DNA from: Candidatus Jettenia sp. AMX2
Lineage (GTDB): Bacteria; Planctomycetota; Brocadiia; Brocadiales; Brocadiaceae
Reading direction: 5' to 3'
Assembly (NCBI GenBank): GCA_030583665.1
Contig: CP129469.1
Location: 3,153,043-3,217,042 of the forward strand
DNA: 64,000 bases
Shown one piece after another: positions 34,171 through 43,420 of this stretch. Below the pieces are notes generated by a model. That model was given only the letters and a program-made list of their open reading frames with translations. It did no database searches and was not told the origin of the DNA. How positions within the stretch are numbered: position 1 is the first letter of the stretch; each line of letters opens with the position of its first letter. The position numbers and the translations under genes are program-made.

Positions 34171-35181
34171 TCACGTTAGTGCGACCAAACCGGTTGCGAG
34201 TTTATTAATGACGGTCGCAAGTTTAGAGACATTTGTTTCCGTAACAATCAAACGCTGCCCAACATCAAAACGCTGGTCGTTTGACCGGTCAATATATTGT
34301 TGATCCACGATTCCATCCAGGTGGGCAAGAACGTGACGTTGTTGAAAATATAACGAGAGCATTTGATATTCATCGTTATCTATTAGATTAGTATAGCCGG
34401 TCCCTGTCGCATCTCGCCAAATTGCATCAGACTTAGCGAGCCTCTGGAAGAGATTCCTTCGCACTGTGAATGATCGAGAATTAGGTAGTTTATGGAAACA
34501 CGCTTCAGCATACCGCTGAAATGAGGAAACAATCTTGACCAAGCCGTTTTCGCAGATATGACGAATCGAGTCCTCGGCAACATTTTCGTCAATGGAGTCC
34601 GTGAGGGCAGCACGTATGGCCGGGATTGCCGCGAGTGTCTTCGTGACAGTTTCGACGGAGTTGGCAAAAGTATCTAGAATAGAATTGTGGCCACACGATG
34701 GGCAAAAAAAAGCGGCGCCTATTGAAGCATAGCGACAGTTGCATTCCTCGCAAGTAAACTCCTGTGTCATAATGTCAGCGGCATTGGCCGGTACAGGAAT
34801 CGGAATGTGTCCCGATTTGTAAGACATAGACATTTTGATAAAACTGTTCCGGTTCTGTGATCTGTTGAACCGCTGAGCATCCGATTGAAATGCATGGCCA
34901 AGTTCTTTTTGAATATAGGCGGTGCCGATTTTTCGAATGTATTCCGATTGTTCTGGTGTGTTCCATTCGGACGCCTTAGCGTCGTGACGGCAAAGTGGAC
35001 AAAATACTTCTTTGTCACGAACGATATCGCGCCAATCCTCAAACATCACTTTGAAGGTGATACCGCAATCGTCGGAAGGACACTTGCGGTCGAGGTAGCC
35101 CTTGTCATCAAGTTCTAGTCTAATAGAAACTTTGGTTCCATGTTCAAGTTGCCGTAACTTTCGCAACACATCATCGAACAT
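34171..35181 (-). CDS. Double zinc-ribbon protein with C-terminal HEPN-like motif
   Basis: 336 residues from ATG 35181 (MFDDVLRKLRQ), three bases after GGAGGAG; an ATG at 35193 is less well placed. Two zinc-ribbon sets are seen: CPSDDCG with CPLC near residues 34-60, and CEEC with CPSCG near 145-165. A helical C-terminal half contains FQQRHVLAHLDG (about residue 280), an Rx4H motif as in HEPN ribonucleases and abortive-infection proteins. I know no named family for the whole. It lies in a decayed accessory island with toxin-antitoxin, integrase and DUF1016 relics, so a defence or RNA-related role is plausible but unproven. The frame is intact. Confidence 0.65.
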   Translation of the reverse strand: MFDDVLRKLRQLEHGTKVSIRLELDDKGYLDRKCPSDDCGITFKVMFEDWRDIVRDKEVFCPLCRHDAKASEWNTPEQSEYIRKIGTAYIQKELGHAFQSDAQRFNRSQNRNSFIKMSMSYKSGHIPIPVPANAADIMTQEFTCEECNCRYASIGAAFFCPSCGHNSILDTFANSVETVTKTLAAIPAIRAALTDSIDENVAEDSIRHICENGLVKIVSSFQRYAEACFHKLPNSRSFTVRRNLFQRLAKSDAIWRDATGTGYTNLIDNDEYQMLSLYFQQRHVLAHLDGIVDQQYIDRSNDQRFDVGQRLIVTETNVSKLATVINKLATGLVALT

Positions 35182-35307
35182 GTTCTCCTCCATGAATGTC
35201 GATATCTATAGACATAACAATAATTATACAGTCTGTATAAAAAGGCAAACACAGACTGTTTCATTATATATAAGAAGTTGTCGTGCCTTCTTCTCGTTTA
35301 TTCTAAC

Positions 35308-35553
35308 TTATTTAATATCAAGTATTTCAATCTTGTTGCCAAATTGCACATTCCGGGGATGACGAACTTTATGGAAGAATATGAACCGCTTGACCCAATG
35401 ACAATAGGCCTGCTCCGTGCGACGGCTGTAATAACGAGAGCGGAGAGCTTCCCGAAGACGGTCTATGGGTTTCGGTTTACGGTCTGTTTCCGGCGTATCT
35501 GACGAACGTTTGATGGTCTTGTTCGAGATGACAGGAAATTGCTTTTTTGGCAT
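35308..35553 (-). pseudogene. Tyrosine recombinase (integron/phage type) N-terminal fragment
   Basis: About 81 codons from ATG 35553. [20 protein letters not shown] and [16 protein letters not shown] form the SAM-like core-binding domain of IntI/XerD-type integrases. The frame then diverges and stops before the catalytic domain. It marks a former integration event next to the zinc-ribbon gene. Confidence 0.8.
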
Positions 35554-35629
35554 GAATGATATTAAACCAAAAATGAAGAAGAACGCAAGCTTTTTTAATA
35601 AGGGCAAAGATGGTAAATGACCCGGAAGA

Positions 35630-36132
35630 TTACCCATATTCCCGTAAAGAAAAGTGCAGCAAGATATGATTTTGCAGACACTGTTTGCAATTTTCTGACA
35701 ATGCCTGAAGATATGGTTCTCCAGTGAACTTATATTTTGATTCGCCAGACAGTGTCTGGCGAATCTGGTTATGGTTCACACTCGTGGATATTCCAGACGG
35801 TGTCTGGACAATTGCTGCGTAAGCCAGATAGAAGGAACGCATTTGAAAAAGATTACTACGCCCAAATCCACGTCCGAACTTTTTAGTCAAGTCTATGGCT
35901 AGACGGTCGATAAGTTTTTTCCCGTAATCGGCTTTGCCGCGCCCACCTTGTTCGTACTCCACAATCCTTCTCCCAATTTCCCAATATGTGACAGTCATAA
36001 TGGTATTGATAGTACGCGTGATGTTTTGCGGGCTGATTCGAGCAGGTCTACGACCCCGGACAGGATGGTATCATAGCCTTTTGCGGCAGTGCGGTTATTG
36101 ACTGGAACGGTTTTCTTTAAATTCTTTTTCAC
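35630..36132 (-). pseudogene. DUF1016/YhcG-type PDDEXK nuclease, N-terminal relic
   Basis: From GTG 36132 the frame reads TAAKGYDTILSGVVDLLESA and RKTSR, then needs a one-base shift to continue INTIMTVTYWEIGRRIVEYE, and DYGKKLIDRLAIDLTKKFGR to GFGRSNLFQMRSFYLAY. This is the DUF1016 N-terminal domain. The C-terminal nuclease domain is missing; the sequence degenerates after about residue 150. Such proteins are linked to restriction and defence loci. Confidence 0.75.
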
Positions 36133-36867
36133 GGTTTTATTCCTTCTGCCAGTATCTGTTTGATCTCATCCATGAAAGATTTTAACCACGAAGAACCTGG
36201 CGCGGCCTGTGGCCGCAACCAAATTCGAAATACGAAACAATTTCAAATGCGTTCTTTGCACCTTTGCGGTGAACTACTAATCCCGAAGGGGTGACACAGG
36301 AAACCCACGATCATCTTACCATCATGCCACCCCTTCGGGGTTGTTGGTTTTTGTTTGTTCATTTACTATAATCATGTCAGCCCTTCGGGCTTGGCGCAAC
36401 CAAATTCGAATATCGAAATACGAAACAATTTCAAATGACAAAAAACTCAATGCCCAAAACTTTACGTAAGCCTTATCTGGTCATTGCATTACGGTTATGT
36501 ATTTTGAAAAACACACAAAAAAACAAGAAATTGATGGATAGTAGTACGAAGTTCACTAAAAAAAATTTACTAAAACGAAATATGAGAATATAGCTCCAGA
36601 GGAGCGATATGTCGTGCATGTACCTTATATGCCGCTCCTCTGGAGCTTGATATAGGTGGAGTTCTCATTCTATTCTGAAACCACCCTGCAAACATAGTCA
36701 AAATGCTGTTGGGCAAAATTAACATTTTTAGTGTTAAGAAATGGTAAAGGATTTATTAATTTTGTGTAAAAATTATGAAAATATGGTATGGTAAAACATG
36801 AGTCCATATATTTGACGGATAGTAATTGCCGAAATAAAAACACCCGATTTTATAAGAGGAATGACTT
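36133..36867. repeat. Gene-free stretch with several palindromes
   Basis: There is no supported gene. Bases 36195-36245 repeat the GCGGCC hairpin plus CAACCAAATTCGAA seen at 8860. Bases 36282-36340 have a 12-bp inverted repeat CCCGAAGGGGTG/CACCCCTTCGGG. Bases 36592-36647 have a perfect 15-bp stem AGCTCCAGAGGAGCG around a 26-base loop. A ribosome site AGAGGAA precedes the symporter gene. Confidence 0.75.
36395..36545 (+). repeat. Long interspersed non-coding repeat, copy 2
   Basis: This is the second copy of the roughly 140-base unit at 8733-8885, here on the plus strand, with an extra ATATCGAAATAC insertion near its start. It lies 28 kb from and opposite to the first copy. It has no terminal inverted repeats and no obvious coding sequence. 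Confidence 0.75.
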
Positions 36868-38808
36868 ATGATCGATCTCTTTATCATTATCGTATTTGTG
36901 ATTTACGCCATATCGGCCGGGTTCCGTGCCAGAGAAAAGGCTTCCCAGAATTTACAGGAATATTTCCTTGCCGGACGGACGCTGACAGGCTGGAAGGCCG
37001 GTATGAGTATGGCTGCAACACAGTTTGCAGCGGATACTCCTTTGCTTGTCACCGGCCTGATTGCAACCGGAGGTATTTATCTTCTCTGGCGGCTATGGAT
37101 TTACGGCATTGCTTTCCTGATGATGGGTTTTATCTTTGCGGTAGGCTGGCGGCACTCCGGAGTTTTAACGGATGCGGAACTAACAGAAATACGTTACAGC
37201 GGTAAGGGCGTACTGTCACTGCGTATGCTCAAGGCCATTTATTACGGAACCGTTATCAATTGTGTGGTAATGGCAATGGTTTTGGTAGCCTCTGTACGCA
37301 TCGCAGAGATATTTATGCCCTGGCATCTTTGGCTTCCCGATACGATTTACCAACCACTGTGGAATATTACCCTGTCGTTAGGAATTTCTCTGGGAGAAAG
37401 TGTAACCGGGCTGGACCATGTTACCAACACGACAAATAATATGTTAAGTATTCTGACCATCCTTGCTTTTACCACGCTTTACTCGACAACAGGAGGTTTA
37501 CGCAGCGTGGTTGCAACGGACATGGTACAGTTTGGCATCGGCATTCTGGGGAGTCTTATATATGCCATCATTATCGTTCGTAAAGTAGGAGGATTGGGCG
37601 CTCTGGCTGACCGTCTGGCAGCTCTTTATGGTGAAGGTCTTGCATCCAGGATGATTTCCTTTGGGCCTCCGGATGCTAAATTTTTTTTCCCGTTTTTAGT
37701 CATCATCAGCCTCCAATGGTTTTTCCAGATGAGCAGTGACGGAACCGGGTATTTAGCACAACGGTCTATCGCCTGTCAGAGTGACCGCCAAGCGAGGCTC
37801 GCAGCAGTTGTATTTTCCTGGATGCAGATTTTTGTCCGTAGTCTGGTCTGGCTGATTATCGGGATCGGATTGCTGGTTCTCTATCCCTTTTCTCCTCAGG
37901 ACGTTGCTGATGGCAATTTTGCAGCATCCAGGGAAATTCTTTTTGTTACCGGGATTAATGATTTGCTTCCTCCGGGAATACGCGGGTTAATGCTCACCGG
38001 CCTCCTTGCCGCCCTGGCATCCACTATTGATACCCATCTCAATTGGGGAGCAAGCTACTGGAGCAACGATGTATATAAGCGGTTTATTTGCCAGAGCTGG
38101 CTTAAACGGGAAGCCGGGAACAGGGAATTGGTTATCGTGGCCCGCCTCTCTAATATCCTGATACTAACCGTTGCTCTCATTATTATGACCAATCTTGGCT
38201 CCATTCAAAAGGCCTGGTTCATTACCGTATTATTTGGCGCCGGAATGGGTTCGGTACTGATCCTCCGGTGGCTATGGGAAAGAATCAATCTTTATTCAGA
38301 ATTAGCAGCAATTGTTGCTTCCTTAACCGTAGCTCCTATTTTAATTGTTGTTACCGATACCGAATGGATTCGTCTTTTGACAATGGCTATGGTATCCACC
38401 GCTGCCGCTGTAGGAATTACCTATTTTACTCCCCTGACAGAAGACAGAATATTGGTTAGTTTTTACAGAACCGTAATTCCTATGGGATTCTGGAAAAAAA
38501 CAGCTTTGCTGGCAGGAGATGATCCCCGCATGCCGTTGAGGAATTTTTATAAAGGGCTGGAAATGACCATCCTTTCCGCTTTGTCCCTCTTTCTCTTATT
38601 ACTTGGTGCGGGCAAGCTCGTTATCCATATGCCCGGTAAATCTCCACTCTGGGCATGGATTTGTATCATCATCGGGATTATCCTCATCCCAATCTGGTGG
38701 CGCAGTATTTTTGGAGAAGAAAAGCCCTTTGCAAAATCATCCAATACGTCTACTGATGAAAGAGGAAAAGAGGTATTGCCCGTGAACGATAAGGAACAGC
38801 AGAATTAA
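36868..38808 (+). CDS. Sodium:solute symporter family transporter
   Basis: A 646-residue protein with about 13-14 hydrophobic helices, longer than PutP because of two extra C-terminal helices. Family features include the N-terminal LAGRTLTGWKAGMSMAATQF and the helix-6 region TTLYSTTGGLRSVVATDMVQ. The sodium-site helix is in TGLLAALASTIDTHLNWGAS, followed by YWSNDVYKRF. It would import a small organic solute with Na+ in the inner membrane; the substrate is not determinable. The gene stands alone. AGAGGAATGACTT precedes the ATG. Confidence 0.9.
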   Translation: MIDLFIIIVFVIYAISAGFRAREKASQNLQEYFLAGRTLTGWKAGMSMAATQFAADTPLLVTGLIATGGIYLLWRLWIYGIAFLMMGFIFAVGWRHSGVLTDAELTEIRYSGKGVLSLRMLKAIYYGTVINCVVMAMVLVASVRIAEIFMPWHLWLPDTIYQPLWNITLSLGISLGESVTGLDHVTNTTNNMLSILTILAFTTLYSTTGGLRSVVATDMVQFGIGILGSLIYAIIIVRKVGGLGALADRLAALYGEGLASRMISFGPPDAKFFFPFLVIISLQWFFQMSSDGTGYLAQRSIACQSDRQARLAAVVFSWMQIFVRSLVWLIIGIGLLVLYPFSPQDVADGNFAASREILFVTGINDLLPPGIRGLMLTGLLAALASTIDTHLNWGASYWSNDVYKRFICQSWLKREAGNRELVIVARLSNILILTVALIIMTNLGSIQKAWFITVLFGAGMGSVLILRWLWERINLYSELAAIVASLTVAPILIVVTDTEWIRLLTMAMVSTAAAVGITYFTPLTEDRILVSFYRTVIPMGFWKKTALLAGDDPRMPLRNFYKGLEMTILSALSLFLLLLGAGKLVIHMPGKSPLWAWICIIIGIILIPIWWRSIFGEEKPFAKSSNTSTDERGKEVLPVNDKEQQN

Positions 38809-38915
38809 GACAAACGTGCCTGATGAATTTGGCTCAAAGGATGAAAAAAACTTGCAATATTATCCATATTTGTTATATTTTTTCCTTTCGTTGATATACA
38901 AGGAAGGAATAATAT

Positions 38916-40208
38916 ATGCGAAGAGTGGTGATAACGGGCCTTGGTACTATTAATCCTATGGCAAAAAATACCGAAGGAACCTGGAAGGGCCTGACTGAAA
39001 GGCAAAGTGGCATTAAAAAGATCACTTCATGCAAGATACCCCAGGGTTTTCCCCCTTTTGCCGGGGAGATTGAAGGGGAAATTTCAGGTACAATTGATGG
39101 TTTTGTTCCTGCAGGAAAACAGGCAAAACGCTGGGGACGTTCAGCATGCCTCTTTCTCAAGGCAGCCGAAGAGGCCCTGCTCGGAGCCAATCTGGTAGAT
39201 ACTGAAGGTGAACCGGTAACTGATTCACAGGATATCAGCCGTATTGGCTGCTTCCTGGGTAATTCCATGGGAGATATCAACACCCTTTTTGACAGCCACA
39301 AGACGTTGCTGGAAAAAAGGGAACATGAGATAAACCCCTTTTTAATTCCGACTGCACTTGCCAACATTCAGGGCTGGAGGCTGGCCGCTAAAAAATTTAG
39401 ATTTAAGGGGCCTACAAAAATTATTACTACCGCCTGTGCCTCCAGTTTGGTAGCAGTGGCCGACGCCTTTGATTATATACGAAACGGCAAAGCAGACATT
39501 ATGATCACCGGCGGTTTTGAGGCTGCTATTCATCCCTTGACGGTAGTGGGCTTTGGTCAGTTAAAAGCCCTTTCCAACACAGGCAGCCACCCGTTCTGCA
39601 AACAAAGAAATGGTTTTGTACCGGCAGAGGGCGCAACCGTAATTATCCTTGAGGAACTTGAACACGCAAGACAGAGGAACGTGTCGGCTTACGCAGAAAT
39701 AACAGGCTGCGGTTATGCAACTGATATAAATGGTATTCTGGGAAGCAGCAGAGAAGGAGAGGGTCTCATAACAACCATGGGATTAGCGCTCAGGGATGCT
39801 TCTCTTCACCCGAATGATATTCGTCACATTTGTACACACGCCACCGGAACGGATATCGGAGATCTGTCAGAGGCAATTGCAATCGGGCAGGTTTTTGGTG
39901 ATAACAACCATATCAGGATAACAGCAACGAAAAGTAACCTCGGCCATCAGATGGGAGCAGCAGGCGCTTTTGATGTAATGGTCGCTTCCCTCGTTCAATA
40001 TTACAAAATCATCCCACCGTTTCCTTTCGCAGAGAGTAACACCTGTCCTGAGTTAGAGCAGTATTTACCAAGGGAACAAGACAGCAGGATAAAACTTAAT
40101 CTTCCAGACAAAATGTCCCCTGTCAATGGATATTCGCTTATTAACGCAAATGCCTTTGGCGGAAATTGTTGTTCAATCATAATCGGGCCCTATCCGGAAA
40201 CAAAATAG
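38916..40208 (+). CDS. Beta-ketoacyl-ACP synthase II-like protein
   Basis: A 430-residue thiolase-fold condensing enzyme with the Cys-His-His triad of KAS I/II: TTACASSLV (Cys near 172), HATGTDIGD and KSNLGHQMGAAGA. The N-terminus MRRVVITGLGTINPMA is typical of FabF. It elongates acyl-ACP with malonyl-ACP. It is not in a fab cluster, and several substitutions (such as QGWRLAAKKFRFKGP) set it apart from housekeeping FabF. A role in an unusual lipid such as ladderanes, or in a polyketide-like product, is possible but only inferred. GGAAGGAA precedes the ATG. Confidence 0.88.
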   Translation: MRRVVITGLGTINPMAKNTEGTWKGLTERQSGIKKITSCKIPQGFPPFAGEIEGEISGTIDGFVPAGKQAKRWGRSACLFLKAAEEALLGANLVDTEGEPVTDSQDISRIGCFLGNSMGDINTLFDSHKTLLEKREHEINPFLIPTALANIQGWRLAAKKFRFKGPTKIITTACASSLVAVADAFDYIRNGKADIMITGGFEAAIHPLTVVGFGQLKALSNTGSHPFCKQRNGFVPAEGATVIILEELEHARQRNVSAYAEITGCGYATDINGILGSSREGEGLITTMGLALRDASLHPNDIRHICTHATGTDIGDLSEAIAIGQVFGDNNHIRITATKSNLGHQMGAAGAFDVMVASLVQYYKIIPPFPFAESNTCPELEQYLPREQDSRIKLNLPDKMSPVNGYSLINANAFGGNCCSIIIGPYPETK

Positions 40209-40296
40209 AACGGCGTGCATGCTGTTCGTCCCAATACGGAGATGTCCTCCTGCAATATTTATCTGATGTTTTATTATCTTCAATAGATATATTAAT

Positions 40297-41274
40297 CTAC
40301 CGCCAATCATCAATAAGATACACGTCCGGCCGGTCATAATAGGGTTCATTCGGCAAATGCATCGTAACTCCTAACCTGTCTATCTGAAAACCACGTGATC
40401 GCATACATTTATATGCATATTCACGCCCGAGACCCACTCCGGCAACCAACCGTAAAAGTCTCCGCTCCCATGCAAGTGTTTCACATGCATCTAAAAGATT
40501 CCCAAAATATTGCTCTGCCTGAAGACTTGGGCAAACTGCCCCAAATTTAACATAGCATATGTCACTTCCTGCCTCTGTACCTTGTCCGCAGTGACACACA
40601 GCCATTCCCGTTAATTGTATGCCGTCCCATAAAAGGATAGTATCTCCAAGGTTTTGGAGAGAAACTGACCGGATTTCACGCTCAACATTTAGTCCCTCGT
40701 AGATACTGTTCGTAAGCTCCCGGCACGCAATTATACCATCAGATTTTTCCCTTTCTGAAATCTCTGAATACCTTGTAAAAGATAGTATTCTTCGGGGGCG
40801 ATTGACCTTTTTGTACATAATGGCACTGAGAAACCTAGGCCAGAAACCAAATTTCTGATAGAGTTCGATGTGTTTGGGACTATAAGCAAAGGTAACCAGA
40901 CCAGCGTGTTGAATTGCCCATACGGAGAATAATCGCATTACAGGTTCAATGAGCCTGTGACCTATATGTTGACCCCATAAATCAGGAAGAACCGTTAAAG
41001 GGCCCAAATATCCTACACTGCCCCAGTTAACCGCGAAGTTTGACCCGACAATTACACCGTCTTGTTCAGCCACAAAGGCTGCTTCCTTGTCTGTAAGCCA
41101 ACGAGTACGGATACAGTCAGTATCACCTCCAAACTGAGCAGGGTCAGGTAATCCGATAAAACTGCCAAACGCAAGGCGGTAAACACGGTCTGCTTCAGAG
41201 ATATCCTGTTCCTGTAGTGGACGAATTGTAACAGATTTTATACTATTTCTTGGCTTCTCAGATCCGTCTCCCAT
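40297..41274 (-). CDS. GNAT-family N-acetyltransferase
   Basis: A 325-residue protein. Residues 15-150 form a GNAT domain (VTIRPLQEQDISEADRVYRL, FVAEQDGVIVGSNFAV). The acetyl-CoA loop is in LPDLWGQHIGHRLIEPVM, followed by FAYSPKHIELYQKFGF. The C-terminal 170 residues form a second, less clear GNAT-like half ending in PEVYLIDDW-type sequence. The substrate is unknown. It lies convergent to the ketoacyl synthase gene, and no operon partner is apparent. Confidence 0.82.
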   Translation of the reverse strand: MGDGSEKPRNSIKSVTIRPLQEQDISEADRVYRLAFGSFIGLPDPAQFGGDTDCIRTRWLTDKEAAFVAEQDGVIVGSNFAVNWGSVGYLGPLTVLPDLWGQHIGHRLIEPVMRLFSVWAIQHAGLVTFAYSPKHIELYQKFGFWPRFLSAIMYKKVNRPRRILSFTRYSEISEREKSDGIIACRELTNSIYEGLNVEREIRSVSLQNLGDTILLWDGIQLTGMAVCHCGQGTEAGSDICYVKFGAVCPSLQAEQYFGNLLDACETLAWERRLLRLVAGVGLGREYAYKCMRSRGFQIDRLGVTMHLPNEPYYDRPDVYLIDDWR

Positions 41275-41394
41275 ATGGTATTGTTACAGAAAATTTCATT
41301 TTATTTCAAGTGATATTCCGGATAATATAGATAAATTGTGTTTTTAATATCGGACAGTAAATACTTTTTGCATTAAACATACTATAACATAAAA

Positions 41395-41818
41395 ATGTTC
41401 AGATCGATACCCTCCAGTATTCTATCGTTATTCATATTTCTTATCTTGCTCATTCTGTTTCCCCGAATTATTGAGTATCGTGAAATTAGGAGAAGTACCT
41501 TTCATAATTGCAATTGATTCAGTGATAATAAATACAGCCGTATGCTACCGGATCGCATGTCCTGTACCCGAAATTGGTATTACTCTGTCTCCTGGAATAC
41601 CAGTTCTCGTAGCTGCAACGTGCGGGATCATTTTTATGCTCGATATTGCACCATCCATCGCTTTTTCTTCAGGCGTCCTCGGACCCCTTATTGGTGCTGA
41701 CCTACTGCATATACGCAAGATAATAAAAACAGCAAGGGTAGGTGTCGTAAGTACCGTTGGAACGGAAACTTTTGATGGTATCGTGATATTGGGTATCGTC
41801 GCAACATTGCTCGTATAA
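41395..41818 (+). pseudogene. DUF1614-like membrane protein, degenerate
   Basis: ATG 41395 opens a hydrophobic helix (SSILSLFIFLILLILFP) and stops at about 41518. One frame over, from 41471, VKLGEVPFIIAIDS and then a well-kept C-terminal part follow (APSIAFSSGVLGPLIGADLL, VSTVGTETFDGIVILGIVA), matching the end of DUF1614 proteins. The middle helices are missing. A frameshift plus a deletion make it a likely relic, though the second frame alone could still be a short membrane protein. Confidence 0.6.
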
Positions 41819-42232
41819 TTCTCATATGATTAAAGTGCACTGAAAATACACCCGATGAAAAAAATCACTCCGGCATTGCATAAATAAAACTGTAGACAAC
41901 TGGTAAAAATATTAAGTATTATATATGAACATTATGTTAAAAAGGATGCCTGTTTATTTACACAATTTTCAGAGTTTCAGGAGTAAACTTTACATACATA
42001 CAATAACGGACTAGTCTTTCGTATACTTATCTACATCTTTTCTACAGGATACAATATACATATATTATTGTATTAAAAGCACTTACAATTTTAATAACAA
42101 CTTATAGTCAGGGTATACTACTACGTTTACGATTTTATATTTAATAAATACAATATAAGTATAAGCACCTCTTATCTGAAAGTTTTAAATATAAGATATT
42201 TTTAGGAAGATACTATAAGATTAGATAGAAAA
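41819..42232. other. AT-rich gap without genes
   Basis: These 414 bases are strongly AT-rich. I see no ORF, repeat or clear terminator. Any promoter for aroB would lie here, but too many AT-rich hexamers fit for a choice to be meaningful. Confidence 0.5.
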
Positions 42233-43312
42233 ATGGAAATTATACATGTTGATTTAGCAATTAATGGATATAACATATTCATAAACGAAAGTTTCCTGGA
42301 AAATATTGGGAATATTTTAGTTGATAAAGTAGGTCCTTGCAGGACTCTAATAATAACTGATGAAAATGTTGGTAAGATTTATGGTCACGTTGTGTCTGAA
42401 GGTCTTGAAAAAAATGGGTTTTGCGTCAGTGATTTATTAATAAAACCTGGTGAGGATCAGAAAAACCTTGCGACTATGTCAGTTATATATGAGGCTTGCT
42501 TTGAACATAAGTTGGATAGAAACTCTTTGATTGTTACCCTTGGAGGTGGAGTTGTTGGAGATATTGGAGGTTTTGCTGCTGCTACGTTTATGAGAGGCAT
42601 CCGGTTTGTGCAGGTACCTACATCACTTCTGGCTCAGGTTGACAGTAGCATAGGAGGCAAGGTCGCCGTAAACCATCCCAGGGGTAAAAATATGATAGGG
42701 AGTTTTTATCAACCCAGGGCAGTATTTATTGATATTAATACCTTATCAACACTACCATATGCGGAGCTCGTGGCGGGGCTGGTGGAAGTCATAAAGTATG
42801 GTGTAATTAGGGATAATGAGTTATTTGAATACCTGGAGAGAAATATTAATGATGTGTTAAAACTTGACAGGAATGCTCTTCTGAAGATTATAGCAGCATC
42901 GTGTAGTATTAAAGCAAGTATCGTCGGAGAGGATGAAAAGGAAAAACATGTGCGCGCTATATTAAACTATGGCCATACTATAGGTCATGCAATAGAAGCG
43001 TTTACAAATTATGAAAAATACAGGCATGGTGAAGCAGTAGCAATTGGCATGCTTTATGCCTCGAAGATCGCTTTCGAAATGGAATTAACCAATAATACGG
43101 TTTTCGAGAGGCAGTATGCCCTATTTAAAAGAATGGGATTGCCTCTACAGAAGGAGTTCAGGAGCGAGGATATAATAGAATTGCTGTATCTTGATAAAAA
43201 GACTGTTGGTGGCAGGTTACGTTTTATTCTTCCAAAGAAAATCGGGCATGTAGTTATATCTGACGATGTGACAGAAGACATTTTACTGCGTGTATTGAAA
43301 GAATCTTTTTAA
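42233..43312 (+). CDS. aroB: 3-dehydroquinate synthase
   Basis: A 359-residue enzyme that closes the ring of DAHP to 3-dehydroquinate, the second step of the shikimate pathway, using NAD+ and Zn2+. The NAD-site GGGVVGDIGGFAAATFMRG is followed by VPTSLLAQVDSSIGGKVAVN and GKNMIGSFYQP. The zinc ligands lie in LVEVIKYGVI (Glu), NYGHTIGHAIE and RHGEAVAIGM (His). Length and motifs are canonical. It is followed 108 bases later by dprA on the same strand. No strong ribosome site is visible before the ATG. Confidence 0.96.
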   Translation: MEIIHVDLAINGYNIFINESFLENIGNILVDKVGPCRTLIITDENVGKIYGHVVSEGLEKNGFCVSDLLIKPGEDQKNLATMSVIYEACFEHKLDRNSLIVTLGGGVVGDIGGFAAATFMRGIRFVQVPTSLLAQVDSSIGGKVAVNHPRGKNMIGSFYQPRAVFIDINTLSTLPYAELVAGLVEVIKYGVIRDNELFEYLERNINDVLKLDRNALLKIIAASCSIKASIVGEDEKEKHVRAILNYGHTIGHAIEAFTNYEKYRHGEAVAIGMLYASKIAFEMELTNNTVFERQYALFKRMGLPLQKEFRSEDIIELLYLDKKTVGGRLRFILPKKIGHVVISDDVTEDILLRVLKESF

Positions 43313-43420
43313 AATTTATGATATGCTGTGAAATAAGTTACTATGCAGCGAGTTAAGTAAATGGTAAATTCCAGGTCGGATCAGGAATAACAAAACGTAA
43401 TAATTATAAAAGAGAGAAAA

